Shown here piece after piece: positions 1 through 7,812 of a stretch of DNA of 64,000 bases. The first letter of the stretch is position 1. Each line of letters begins with the position of its first letter. The notes below the pieces were generated by a model. That model was not told the DNA's origin. It saw nothing but the letters and a program-made list of their open reading frames with translations, and did no database searches. The DNA is from JAGOUB01 sp964648045 (GTDB lineage: Bacteria > Patescibacteriota > Gracilibacteria > Peribacterales > Peribacteraceae): NCBI GenBank assembly GCA_964648045.1, contig CAZYNU010000001.1:1-64000 (forward strand). Reading direction: 5' to 3'. The translations under genes were made by a program, and so were the position numbers.

Positions 1-23
1 ACGTCAGCGGCCTGTTTCTTTCT

Positions 24-50
24 CCACTTTCTTTGCGCCAAAGAAAGTGG
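24..50. repeat. Palindromic repeat (11-base arms)
   Basis: Eleven-base arms CCACTTTCTTT and AAAGAAAGTGG flank a 5-base GC-rich loop. No T-run follows, so it does not look like an intrinsic terminator. Related palindromes with TTCTTTG/CAAAGAA-type arms occur at 41811-41836 and 42043-42069, which suggests a dispersed repeat family rather than a site specific to this gene. Confidence 0.6.
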
Positions 51-135
51 ATACCGTTGGTTGGCACCTGCTCCAAAGGAACTAAAAGGAATGACAAAAC
101 CACTTGCCATCGCCCGAATCCCCTTTAAAATCTAT

Positions 136-164
136 CCACTTTTAGTGGGAGTCCGCCAACGGAC
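136..164 (+). promoter_or_regulatory. Hairpin-forming leader of the L1 gene
   Basis: Two adjacent small hairpins are visible: CCAC-ttttA-GTGG and GTCCG-CCAA-CGGAC. They sit about 25 bases before the start codon. L1 in many bacteria represses its own mRNA by binding a structured leader, so this may be an autoregulatory site, but I cannot match it to the known L1-binding consensus with certainty. Confidence 0.25.
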
Positions 165-189
165 GCCTGCACCACTTCCCCCCAATCCC

Positions 190-927
190 ATGCCGGATAA
201 CCGCGCCCCTGGAACCAGCCCCCGTCTCAAGCGAGACAAAGTCACTGGCGTTGCCCGCAGCAAGAAGTACAAGGCGGCGGCCGCTTTGGTCGACCCCAAG
301 AAGGCCTACTCCATCGCCGAGGCCTGCGACCTGCTGCCCAAACTCTCCACCACCAAGTTCGACGCTAGCGCCGAGGTGCACATCCGCATCAACGCCGACA
401 CCACCCAGGCCGATCAGCTCGTGCGTACGGTCGTGAGCCTGCCCAACGGCACCGGTAAGTCCGTGAAGATCGCAGCCTTCGTGCCCGATGACCTGGTGGC
501 TGAAGCCAAGAAGGCCGGCGCCCACAAGGCCGGCAGCGAAGACCTGGTGAAGGAAATTGAAGCCGGCACCATCGATTTCGACATTGCCGTCGCCGTTCCC
601 GCGATGATGAAGAACCTCGGCAAGATCGCGAAGGTTCTCGGTCAGAAGGGCCTCATGCCCAACCCCAAGGCCGGCACCGTCACCGAGAATATCGGCAAGA
701 CGATCGAGGAACTCAAGAAGGGCCGCATTGAGTGCAAGATGGACAAGTTCGGCATTATCCATGCCCCGTTCGGCAAGGTATCGTTCGGCGCTGCCAAGCT
801 GAAGGAGAACCTCGAGGCCATCATAGCCGCCATCAAAGAGGCTCAGCCCGGCGGCATTAAGGGCGTCTACATCGTGAACGTGACCGTTGCCCCCACGATG
901 GGCCCCAGCCTGAAGGTGACGCTCTAA
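190..927 (+). CDS. rplA: Ribosomal protein L1
   Basis: A 245-residue protein, close to the usual ~230 for L1, which forms the L1 stalk of the 50S subunit and helps release E-site tRNA. Recognisable family segments are the YSIAEACDLLP region near residue 35, FDASAEVHIRI, the hinge segment GLMPNPKAGTVT, and the KFGIIHAPFGKVSF block. I place the start at the ATG at 190. The reading frame is open upstream to 61, but those 43 codons (Pro-rich, beginning with TTG) do not resemble L1 and overlap the hairpin leader. No rplK partner is visible because the window begins just upstream. A strong terminator follows at 949-974, so rplA ends its transcription unit. Confidence 0.97.
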   Translation: MPDNRAPGTSPRLKRDKVTGVARSKKYKAAAALVDPKKAYSIAEACDLLPKLSTTKFDASAEVHIRINADTTQADQLVRTVVSLPNGTGKSVKIAAFVPDDLVAEAKKAGAHKAGSEDLVKEIEAGTIDFDIAVAVPAMMKNLGKIAKVLGQKGLMPNPKAGTVTENIGKTIEELKKGRIECKMDKFGIIHAPFGKVSFGAAKLKENLEAIIAAIKEAQPGGIKGVYIVNVTVAPTMGPSLKVTL

Positions 928-948
928 TCCCCCACGCACGAACTTCTC

Positions 949-974
949 AAAACCGGCCGTACGGCCGGTTTTTT
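949..974 (+). terminator. Rho-independent terminator after rplA
   Basis: Perfect inverted repeat AACCGGCCGT/ACGGCCGGTT followed by TTTTTT, 22 bases after the rplA stop. Confidence 0.9.
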
Positions 975-1000
975 AGTGCTACACTGAACCAATCTCTCCT

Positions 1001-1489
1001 ATGACCAATCACCCATCCGCATCGACATTCGACCTACTCACCCTCCGCGTCCGCCTCGACGATCTGACAGTCGACGGACTGCGCCGCTTGCTCGTAGAGT
1101 TCCGCGACACCATCCGCCACGTGGTGGCCGGCAGCGATGACCGATACTTCCTCATCGTGGGACCAAAGACCTCGGGTCAGGCCATCCGCCTGGATATCGA
1201 TCAGCCGAAGGCGAGCGAGGAAGGCTGGCACCTCAAGCCGGGCACGGTGCAGATCACACTCTCCGATGTGCGGCAGGCCGTGCTCCGCCTGGTCGGCAAC
1301 CGCGAAGTAGAAGGGGTACTGGAGCATTCGGCCGTGCTGGGCGAAGACACGCGCGAGATTCCCTTTGCCAACAATAAAGAGGTGAAGCCGCTCAAGCGCT
1401 TGCTGGCCGTCCCGCTGAGGGGCGTAAACCCCGAGGGTTTGGGCGCCTTCGAGAGCGGTGATGTGGAAGATTGGGAAGAGACAGCCTGA
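1001..1489 (+). CDS. Hypothetical protein, 162 aa
   Basis: I do not recognise this family. It is a soluble protein with no signal peptide or membrane segment, with alternating hydrophobic strands (LLTLRVRLDDLTVDGL, YFLIVGPK, IRLDIDQ) that suggest an alpha/beta or mainly beta fold, and an acidic C-terminus ending DVEDWEETA. It starts at an ATG 27 bases after the rplA terminator; a TACACT at 980-985 could be its -10 box, giving a leader of about 9 bases without a Shine-Dalgarno. Codon use and GC3 match neighbouring genes. The next gene (1555) follows after 65 bases on the same strand. Confidence 0.75.
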   Translation: MTNHPSASTFDLLTLRVRLDDLTVDGLRRLLVEFRDTIRHVVAGSDDRYFLIVGPKTSGQAIRLDIDQPKASEEGWHLKPGTVQITLSDVRQAVLRLVGNREVEGVLEHSAVLGEDTREIPFANNKEVKPLKRLLAVPLRGVNPEGLGAFESGDVEDWEETA

Positions 1490-1554
1490 CAAAAGACGAC
1501 AATCTGCTAGGGTCATAGCGGTACATTCACCCCGTCGAACCCAAGGAGTACGTC

Positions 1555-2064
1555 ATGAGCCAGCCACTGCTGGTCAGCGTCGACCTGGCGAGAAAGGCTG
1601 TAGAGGCGGTCCTGCCGGCCATCCAGTATGCCATCGAGCACCGGCTCGCTGCACGGACCGCCCACATCGTCGTGGGCAATCCCGCCTTCGCGCGCCGCGA
1701 TGGCCTGACTGTCGAGACGTGGAGCGCCGAGGGCGGCATCCTCTACGAGTTGCCCATCGGCCAGCCGGAGGAATCCAATCGCCTCTCGCTGCCGCGCCTC
1801 GCTCGCATCAAGACCTACATGGCCTGGCGCGACCGCATGGCCACACGCGAAATGCTCAGCTACCGTCCAGATCTGATTCGCATCGGCGACATCTGCCATG
1901 GCGGCGGAGTCGTAGAACAAGACTGGGCTGTTGGCATCAGCGGCTTCCAGGCCGACTTGGACGAGGCCTACGGCCGCATGATCCTGGCCATGGGCTGGGC
2001 GTTGCTCCACCGCGAATCTGCGATCATCGCGCCCAAGGCCCACTTCTACCGCCGGAGCAACTAA
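1555..2064 (+). CDS. Hypothetical protein, 169 aa
   Basis: Unrecognised family. The product is soluble and mixed alpha/beta, with a helix-rich N-terminus (VDLARKAVEAVLPAIQYAIEHRL), a central RIKTYMAWRDRMATREM helix, and a Gly-rich ICHGGGVVEQDWAVGISG segment. The start is well supported by AAGGAG at 1543-1548, six bases before the ATG, one of the few strong Shine-Dalgarno sites in the window. A terminator at 2074-2104 closes the unit and separates it from the convergent dusB. Confidence 0.8.
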   Translation: MSQPLLVSVDLARKAVEAVLPAIQYAIEHRLAARTAHIVVGNPAFARRDGLTVETWSAEGGILYELPIGQPEESNRLSLPRLARIKTYMAWRDRMATREMLSYRPDLIRIGDICHGGGVVEQDWAVGISGFQADLDEAYGRMILAMGWALLHRESAIIAPKAHFYRRSN

Positions 2065-2073
2065 GCACCCGGG

Positions 2074-2104
2074 CGACGGCTCCATGCCGTCGTCCATTTT
2101 TTTT
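2074..2104 (+). terminator. Rho-independent terminator
   Basis: Stem CGACGGC/GCCGTCG with a 5-base loop, then a run of eight T (2097-2104). It ends transcription of the gene at 1555-2064 just before the convergent dusB stop. Confidence 0.85.
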
Positions 2105-2109
2105 CGCGC

Positions 2110-3141
2110 TTAAGCCGCAATTGGCGTCACCTCTTCGGCTGCCAACCGCTCTCCCGTCTGCTCCACCAGGCGCATCACGTCGGCCATGTCGTCGGTCACC
2201 ATTAGCTTGGCGCGAATCTCGGCGGCACCGTCGAAACCCTTGATGTAACCGCAAAGATGACGACGCATCTCGCGCGTACCGCGCAGCGGCCCCTTCACCT
2301 CCACCGACAAGCGGCAGTGCTCAAGAATGTACGGTACCTTTTGACTGAAACTCAGTTGGCCAACGGTTGGCGTGACGGGACTACCCACCTTGAACGACTC
2401 AACGATGTCAGCCATCACCCAAGGGTTACCGAAGGTGGCCCGACCAACCATGACGCCATCAAGGTTCTTCAGCATGCGCAGCGCATCGGCACCAGACTTG
2501 ATGTCGCCATTTCCCAACACCGGAATGTGAGGGAAAGCTTCCTTTAGCCGGTAAATCGGCTCCCAATCGGCCTCGCCGCCGAACTTATCGCAGTAGCGGC
2601 GGCCATGAATGGCAAGCGAGCTGGCACCAGCTTCTACGAGTCCGCGACAGAACGTGATGAGCCCATCCTTTTTATCCCAGCCCAGGCGAGTTTTCACGCT
2701 GACAGGAATAGAGACGGCCTTGCAGGTGGCGTGCACCAACTCGGCCGCCAATTCAGGACTCTTGATGAGGGCGGCACCATGGCACGACGACACCACCTTG
2801 GCCGCCGGGCAACCCATGTTAATGTCGATGCCGTCGGCTCCCATCTGCTCCACCACCTTCGCCGCTGTCAAAAAGTGCTCCGGCTCGTCACCGAAAATCT
2901 GCACAATGAATGGCTGCTCTAAGGCCGGATTGAACTCCATCATGCCCATCGTCTTCTTGGCACCATAGGAAATGGCATCAGTGGACAAGAATTCGCTGTA
3001 GAGAATGGTTTCCGGGCAGATTTTCTTGATAAACTGACGATAGGAGGCATCCGTCACGCCCGCCATCGGCGCCAGCGCGACCATCGGACGAGGCGCCCGA
3101 GCCCAGGAGAAGCCAGATTTTGAGGTTCTGTCCAGCGACAT
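2110..3141 (-). CDS. dus: tRNA-dihydrouridine synthase (DusB-like)
   Basis: A 343-residue FMN-dependent enzyme that reduces specific uridines in the D-loop of tRNA. Family signatures in order: LAPMAGVTDASYRQ near residue 23 (FMN-binding barrel start), DINMGCPAAKV near residue 110 with the conserved Cys region, VKTRLGWD, the AIHGRRYCDKFGG.ADW segment, PVLGNGDI, and GVMVGRATFGNPW (phosphate-binding end of the barrel), followed by the C-terminal helical domain for tRNA. The first ~20 residues (RTSKSGFSWARAPRP) extend slightly beyond many homologues. It is transcribed alone on the minus strand, convergent with 1555-2064 and divergent from the pilin gene at 3201. Confidence 0.95.
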   Translation of the reverse strand: MSLDRTSKSGFSWARAPRPMVALAPMAGVTDASYRQFIKKICPETILYSEFLSTDAISYGAKKTMGMMEFNPALEQPFIVQIFGDEPEHFLTAAKVVEQMGADGIDINMGCPAAKVVSSCHGAALIKSPELAAELVHATCKAVSIPVSVKTRLGWDKKDGLITFCRGLVEAGASSLAIHGRRYCDKFGGEADWEPIYRLKEAFPHIPVLGNGDIKSGADALRMLKNLDGVMVGRATFGNPWVMADIVESFKVGSPVTPTVGQLSFSQKVPYILEHCRLSVEVKGPLRGTREMRRHLCGYIKGFDGAAEIRAKLMVTDDMADVMRLVEQTGERLAAEEVTPIAA

Positions 3142-3166
3142 GCGCGCCCCAGTGTCCTTCCGGATG

Positions 3167-3199
3167 GGGGAGAAAACAAGTATACTATGGGGAGAAAAC
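3167..3199 (+). promoter_or_regulatory. Promoter with flanking direct repeat before the pilin gene
   Basis: TATACT at 3181-3186 lies 14 bases before the ATG at 3201. It is flanked by two copies of GGGGAGAAAAC (3167-3177 and 3189-3199), 22 bases apart, about two helical turns. The second copy may double as a weak ribosome-binding site. Confidence 0.55.
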
Positions 3200-3200
3200 G

Positions 3201-3584
3201 ATGCTCTCCATCCTGCACAAACACGGCAATCGGATGGTCCTGGCGCTCGGCCTGCTGGCCGGGCTCGCCGCTGTGCCAGTCCGCGCCCAGGAGTTCGCCC
3301 TAATCGCCGACGGCATTGAGGGATGCGACTTCGTGACAGGCATTCTCGATTCCTCCTGTATTCCGAACTTCATTGCCTTTCTGGTAAAGATGATCTTCGG
3401 CGCCACCGGCATGATCTTCATGATCAACGTCATGATTGGCGGCTATCAACTGGCCATCTCCGGCGTCACCGAAGACAAAGCCTCGGGCAAGAACCGCATC
3501 ATGTACTCCATTCTTGGGTTCATCGTCTGCGCTTGCGCCTTCCTCATTGTCGACTTCATCGTTTCCGCCCTCATTAACGGATGA
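3201..3584 (+). CDS. VirB2/TrbC-type secretion pilin
   Basis: A 127-residue protein with an N-terminal signal peptide (hydrophobic VLALGLLAGLAAVPVRA, probable cleavage after Ala28 or nearby), a short loop with two Cys, and two hydrophobic helices (about 56-82 and 96-125) separated by the charged turn TEDKASGKNR. This is the layout of TrbC/VirB2-like type IV secretion pilins widespread in CPR bacteria. The start at 3201 is chosen over an upstream in-frame codon because it gives a clean signal peptide. Its stop overlaps the start of the AI-2E permease (ATGA), so the two are translationally coupled. PrgI and TraC-like genes 4 kb downstream may belong to the same machine. Confidence 0.75.
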   Translation: MLSILHKHGNRMVLALGLLAGLAAVPVRAQEFALIADGIEGCDFVTGILDSSCIPNFIAFLVKMIFGATGMIFMINVMIGGYQLAISGVTEDKASGKNRIMYSILGFIVCACAFLIVDFIVSALING

Positions 3585-4870
3585 CCAATAAGAAACTCCC
3601 CCAGTCTTCGGCCTTCGAGTCGTTCCGCATCCTTGGCCAGCGCGCGCAAGACTTGCTGCAACGCACGCGTGAGGAATTGCAGAAGCGTCACAAGGAAAAT
3701 GGCGACACTCCGCCCGCAGCCCCCCTGCCATCCAACGAGCGCGAGCCGCAAATGATGGTCGATCTCTCCACGTGGAGCGTCGCCCGCGCTGCCCTAGCGG
3801 TGCTGGCCGTGGTCGTGGGAGCCTGGCTCGTCATTCAGCTCCAAGATGCCATCATCCTGCTGCTGCTGGGCTTCTTCGTGTCGGCCATCATCGACCCGAG
3901 CGTCCGCTTTCTGGAGCGTCTCAAGGTGCCACGACTGCTGGCTGTGCTCATCCATTATCTGGCCGCCATCGTCATCATCGTTGGCTTAATGGTGTCACTG
4001 GTGCCGCTGCTGGGCACGCAGATCACCGAGATGGTGTCGCGCATGACCGTGGCCGCCAATACCTTCGTACGCGACCCAAACTTCGTTCTCCCATTTATCT
4101 CCGCGGAAGCGAACGCACGTTTGCACGATCTCTTGCAAACCGTGCTCGCCGACCCGTCACTCAATAACTTCAGCTTCGCCCTCCAGCAGCTAGGCCAAAA
4201 CCTCAGCTCGGCCGCCCAAGGATCGCTCCAGTTTGCCTTCGGCTTAGCCGGATCGGCCCTCAGTTTCGTAGCCGAAACAACGGTGGTCTTGGCCCTGGCC
4301 TGCTTTATCCAGTTGGAACGCGAGTCCATTCGCCAATGGGTGCGCGGCCTGCTGCCAGCTAGTTACCGCGGGTATCTGGACGACAAATCGCAGGCTATCC
4401 ACGTCAAAATCGCCCAATGGGCTCGCGGCCAGGCGATCCTCGCCCTCTGCATCGCCGTCCTGGTCTTCACTGCGCTCTCGATCGTAGGTCTGGACTACGC
4501 CCTCACGCTCGCTGTGCTGGCAGGCATGACCGAATTCATCCCCTACCTTGGGCCGCTGCTCGCCGCCGTACCCGCGGTGCTCGTGGCGCTAACGCAAGAG
4601 GGACCGCAGTGGGCGCTGCTCGTCGCCGTCCTCTTCTATGTCATCCAATGGCTGGAGAATAACTTCCTCGTCCCGATGGTCATGAAGCGCGCCGTCGGCC
4701 TGTCGCCGGTGGCCGTGATGTTCGCCATGCTCGTGGCCGTCAGCTTCCCCAACACTATCCACCCCATCCTCGGCATTCTCCTCGCTGTGCCGGCCACCAC
4801 CATCCTGGCGATCTTCCTCGAAGACCTACGCCGACGCCGCGACCAGAAGCGTCAACAGCACCAGGCGTAA
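3581..4870 (+). CDS. AI-2E family (PerM-like) membrane transporter
   Basis: A 429-residue polytopic protein of the AI-2E/PerM (UPF0118) family. After a 60-residue polar, Gln/Arg-rich cytoplasmic N-terminus come paired hydrophobic helices (AARAALAVLAVVVGAWLVI region, IIDPSVRFLERLKVPRLLAV, ALIVIIVGLMVSLVPLL-like), a soluble central region, and the diagnostic C-terminal block GMTEFIPYLGPLLAAVPAVLVAL with QWLENNFLVPMVMKRAVGLSP. Members export small molecules or act as Na+/H+ antiporters; the substrate here is unknown. Translation is coupled to the pilin by a 4-base overlap, an unusual pairing. The polar N-terminal extension is longer than typical. Confidence 0.88.
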   Translation: MTNKKLPQSSAFESFRILGQRAQDLLQRTREELQKRHKENGDTPPAAPLPSNEREPQMMVDLSTWSVARAALAVLAVVVGAWLVIQLQDAIILLLLGFFVSAIIDPSVRFLERLKVPRLLAVLIHYLAAIVIIVGLMVSLVPLLGTQITEMVSRMTVAANTFVRDPNFVLPFISAEANARLHDLLQTVLADPSLNNFSFALQQLGQNLSSAAQGSLQFAFGLAGSALSFVAETTVVLALACFIQLERESIRQWVRGLLPASYRGYLDDKSQAIHVKIAQWARGQAILALCIAVLVFTALSIVGLDYALTLAVLAGMTEFIPYLGPLLAAVPAVLVALTQEGPQWALLVAVLFYVIQWLENNFLVPMVMKRAVGLSPVAVMFAMLVAVSFPNTIHPILGILLAVPATTILAIFLEDLRRRRDQKRQQHQA

Positions 4871-5019
4871 GTACAGCATTCATGACATGATCACGTCATG
4901 ATCAGCGACCGAAGCGCGGAAAAGTACAATGAGGCAGACTTTTTCGTCTACCAGAACACTTCTTTTAAGTTGGCGCACTCACCGAAAAGGAAAAACTCGG
5001 CTATTATTTCCTGACGCCA

Positions 5020-5054
5020 TTGACGTCTTGTCACTCACACAAATAGAGTGATAA
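5020..5054 (+). promoter_or_regulatory. CIRCE operator over the clpC promoter
   Basis: TTGTCACTC at 5028-5036 and GAGTGATAA at 5046-5054 are separated by exactly 9 bases, matching the CIRCE consensus TTAGCACTC-N9-GAGTGCTAA at 7/9 and 8/9 positions. It overlies a core promoter TTGACG (5020-5025), 18-base spacer, TAGAGT (5044-5049). The right arm ends directly at the ATG at 5055. CIRCE is the binding site of HrcA, which is encoded at 57079-57792. Confidence 0.8.
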
Positions 5055-5309
5055 ATGATTCCATTTCACTCACTTATGCACCCGTTCGACCGCTTCACCC
5101 CTAACGCCAAGCTCGCCCTCCAGATCGCTGAACAAGAGGCGAAGGCGATGCAGAGCGCCTACATCGGCACCGAGCACCTCTTGCTTGGCCTGCTATCGAT
5201 TCCGAAATCGCTGGGGTTCTCGCTCTTCACGGGCGCAGGCGTGACGCTGGAAAACGTACGCATCCTGCTGAGGCCAGCAAGACCGGCAACATCGAAGGCA
5301 AGCACGTGA
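5055..5309 (+). pseudogene. clpC: ClpC N-terminal fragment (before a frameshift)
   Basis: Encodes the first Clp_N repeat of ClpC: FDRFTPNAKLALQIAEQEA followed by YIGTEHLLLGLL, then RILL at about residue 69. After codon CTG near 5270 the frame departs from the family and stops at 5309. Read one base back, the sequence continues as EASKTGNIEGKHVKHG and runs directly into the second Clp_N repeat of the next ORF. The two ORFs therefore form one gene missing one base (for example CTGCTGGAGGCC reduced to CTGCTGAGGCC), or a genuine frameshift. The TGA stop overlaps a GTG at 5306, so coupled translation of two pieces is possible. The true start may be 5055 or the ATG at 5076 (MHPFDRF). Confidence 0.85.
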
Positions 5310-7681
5310 AGCACGGCCTGTCCGTCTTCTTGCACACCGTCATCGAGCAGGCCGTCACCACCGCCCACAAGTTCCGCCACGCCAACGTCGGCACGGAGCA
5401 CCTGCTGTACTCGCTCGTCTCCACCGGCAAAAACGCTGCCACGCTCATTTTGGAGAACATGCAGGTGGAGCCCGATGACTTGAAGGCGCACGTGGAGGAA
5501 ATGTTCGGCCAGATCAACACCTTCCGCGGTCAGAACCGCAACGTCGAACAGTCGCTCGAAGCGTTCTTCCAAGGCCTTCAAGGTGCCATTGCCGGCGCCC
5601 AGAACGGCGCACCCGCCGGCGAGCCCGAGGGGCTGAAGCGCCGCCGCGGTGACCAAAACAGCAAGACGCCCGCCCTCGACTATTTCACCGACGACCTGGT
5701 GGCGCGCGCCAAGGAGAAGAAGCTCGACCCGATCATTGGCCGCGACACGGAGATTGAACGCATCATCCACATTCTGTCGCGCAAAACGAAAAACAACCCG
5801 GTGATTATCGGCGAGCCCGGCGTGGGTAAGACCGCCATCGTGGAGGGCCTGGCCCAGCGCATCGTGGCCGGCTCCGTGCCTGCGCCGCTGCGCGATAAGC
5901 GCGTGCTTATTCTGAACATGGGCTCGCTCGTGGCCGGTACCAAGTACCGCGGCGAGTTCGAGCAGCGCTTTGAGGACATCATCAAGGAGGCCACCCAGAG
6001 CGAGAAACAGATCATCCTCTTCATCGACGAGCTGCACACCGTGGTGGGCGCCGGCGCCGCCGAAGGCTCACTGGACGCCGCCAACATCCTGAAGCCCGCC
6101 CTCTCGCGCAGCACCATCCAGGTGATCGGCGCCACCACCCTGGACGAGTACCGCACCATCGAGAAAGACCGCGCCCTGGAGCGCCGCTTCCAGACCGTCA
6201 TGGCTGAGGAGCCAAACCAGGAGGACGCTCTGAAGATTCTCAAAGGCATTCGGCCGACGTTCGAGGCCTTCCATCATCTGACCATCGAAGACAGCGCCCT
6301 AGAAGCCGCCGTGAAGCTCAGCTCGCGCTACATCACCGAGCGCTACCTGCCCGACAAGGCCATCGACGTGCTCGACGAGGCGGCTGCCGGTAAGAGCCTG
6401 TCGCGCACCGACGCCTTCCCTGAGCTAAAAAACATCGAGGCCAAACTCGAGAAGCTGACGGTGAAGCAGCAAGCCGCTGTGCATGACCAGAAGTACCACC
6501 AGGCCTTAAAGCTCAAGCAAGAGCAGCAGGCGCTCAAAGAGAAGCGCGACGCGCTGCTCAAGGCCCAAGACGGCGACGCCCGCTCCCCCATTGCCATTAC
6601 CGAAGATGACATCGCCTCCGTCGTCGCCCGCATGACCGGCGTGCCCGTCACGAAGATGATGAAGAGCGAAGTGAAGCGCCTCGCCAACCTGGAATTGGTC
6701 CTCAAACAGTCGGTCATCGGCCAGGATGACGCCATCAAGAAGGTCGCCCGCGCCGTTCGCCGCAGCCGCGTCGGCATCGGCGACACGCGCCGCCCCATCG
6801 GTTCGTTCCTCTTCCTAGGCCCCACCGGCGTGGGGAAAACGGAGCTTGTCCGCACGCTCGCCCGCGAGGTGTACGCCAAGGAAGACGCCCTCATTAAGAT
6901 CGACATGTCGGAGTTCATGGAACGCCACAACGTCTCCCGCCTCACCGGTACCACCGCCGGCTACGTGGGCTACGAGGAGGGCGGCCAACTCACCGAGGCC
7001 GTCCGGCGTAAGCCCTACTCCGTCGTGCTCTTCGACGAGATCGAAAAGGCGCACCCCGAATTCTTCAACCTGCTCCTGCAGATCTTGGAAGACGGCGTGC
7101 TCACCGACGGCCAGGGCAAGCAGGTCGACTTCCGCAACACGATCATCGTTATGACGTCGAACGTGGGCGCCAAGAAGTTGACGCAGCAAGCGGCAAAGAT
7201 CGGCTTTAAGACCGACGACGAAGCCGCCAAGACCGAGGAAGCCGAGTACGAGCAGCGCCGCCAGGAAGTCATCGGCGAGCTCAAGGAGCACATGCGCCCC
7301 GAGTTCTTGAACCGCATCGATCACATCATCGTCTTCAACGCTCTCACGCAGGCGCACATCCAGAAGATCGTGAAGATCCACCTCGACTCCTTCCGCGCAC
7401 GTCTCAAGGCCCAGGGTTACCAGCTCAAGGTATCGACTAAGGCCGTCTCACACCTGGCCCTGCACGGCTTCGATCCGGAGTACGGCGCCCGTCCGGTCCG
7501 CCGGGTCATCCAAGAACGTCTGGAAGACGAGCTGGCCGAGCAGATCCTAAAGGGCATGTTCGCGCCCGGCGACACCGTCGTGATCGACGTGGCCGAGGGC
7601 GACCGCCTCACGTTCAACCGGGGCGAATCGACGGAAAAAGCGGCCTCAGAGATGGTTGAAAACGAGGAAGTAACGGCCTAA
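5306..7681 (+). CDS. clpC: ClpC AAA+ unfoldase, main part
   Basis: 791 residues carrying the second Clp_N repeat (FRHANVGTEHLLYSLV), AAA+ domain 1 with Walker A GEPGVGKT (~169-176) and Walker B ILFIDE, a short middle domain with the Gln/Lys-rich coiled coil (KYHQALKLKQEQQALKEK), AAA+ domain 2 with Walker A GPTGVGKT (~505-512) and VVLFDEIEKAHPE, and the C-terminal D2-small domain (MRPEFLNRID). ClpC unfolds proteins for ClpP or as a chaperone. The N-terminus is truncated relative to family members because the first Clp_N repeat lies in the preceding frame. A CIRCE site upstream predicts HrcA heat-shock control; no ClpP is in the window. A terminator follows at 7708-7735. Confidence 0.95.
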   Translation: MKHGLSVFLHTVIEQAVTTAHKFRHANVGTEHLLYSLVSTGKNAATLILENMQVEPDDLKAHVEEMFGQINTFRGQNRNVEQSLEAFFQGLQGAIAGAQNGAPAGEPEGLKRRRGDQNSKTPALDYFTDDLVARAKEKKLDPIIGRDTEIERIIHILSRKTKNNPVIIGEPGVGKTAIVEGLAQRIVAGSVPAPLRDKRVLILNMGSLVAGTKYRGEFEQRFEDIIKEATQSEKQIILFIDELHTVVGAGAAEGSLDAANILKPALSRSTIQVIGATTLDEYRTIEKDRALERRFQTVMAEEPNQEDALKILKGIRPTFEAFHHLTIEDSALEAAVKLSSRYITERYLPDKAIDVLDEAAAGKSLSRTDAFPELKNIEAKLEKLTVKQQAAVHDQKYHQALKLKQEQQALKEKRDALLKAQDGDARSPIAITEDDIASVVARMTGVPVTKMMKSEVKRLANLELVLKQSVIGQDDAIKKVARAVRRSRVGIGDTRRPIGSFLFLGPTGVGKTELVRTLAREVYAKEDALIKIDMSEFMERHNVSRLTGTTAGYVGYEEGGQLTEAVRRKPYSVVLFDEIEKAHPEFFNLLLQILEDGVLTDGQGKQVDFRNTIIVMTSNVGAKKLTQQAAKIGFKTDDEAAKTEEAEYEQRRQEVIGELKEHMRPEFLNRIDHIIVFNALTQAHIQKIVKIHLDSFRARLKAQGYQLKVSTKAVSHLALHGFDPEYGARPVRRVIQERLEDELAEQILKGMFAPGDTVVIDVAEGDRLTFNRGESTEKAASEMVENEEVTA

Positions 7682-7707
7682 AGCCAAGGAATCACCAAGC
7701 CAACTGA

Positions 7708-7735
7708 ACCCCCAACACTCGGGGGTCTTTGGTTG
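7708..7735 (+). terminator. Probable terminator after clpC
   Basis: ACCCCC/GGGGGT stem with a 7-base loop followed by a T-rich tract (TCTTTGGTTGT), 27 bases after the clpC stop. Confidence 0.65.
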
Positions 7736-7798
7736 TATTGCCGGAAAACGTCTAGGACTGGAGGAAAAGCCCGGATTCTCCACGGGGACGTTTCGTGG

Positions 7799-7804
7799 TA
7801 TACT
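7799..7804 (+). promoter_or_regulatory. -10 box predicting a leaderless prgI mRNA
   Basis: TATACT ends 8 bases before the ATG at 7813, so transcription should begin at or within two bases of the start codon. There is no Shine-Dalgarno. The -35 region (TTCTCC at 7776-7781, 17-base spacer) is weak. Confidence 0.55.
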
Positions 7805-7812
7805 ATCCAGAT

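Noticed and set aside
142..939. Long open frame antisense to rplA
   Set aside because: The plus strand clearly encodes L1; the antisense frame is a high-GC shadow rich in Gly/Leu/Ala/His with no family features.
4887..4912. CATGAC/GTCATG palindrome upstream of clpC as a terminator or CtsR site
   Set aside because: It has no T-run and does not match the CtsR heptad repeat; the CIRCE element nearer the start explains regulation better.
5255..5310. Programmed -1 frameshifting in clpC
   Set aside because: No slippery heptamer or downstream stimulator is evident at the junction; a lost base is simpler.
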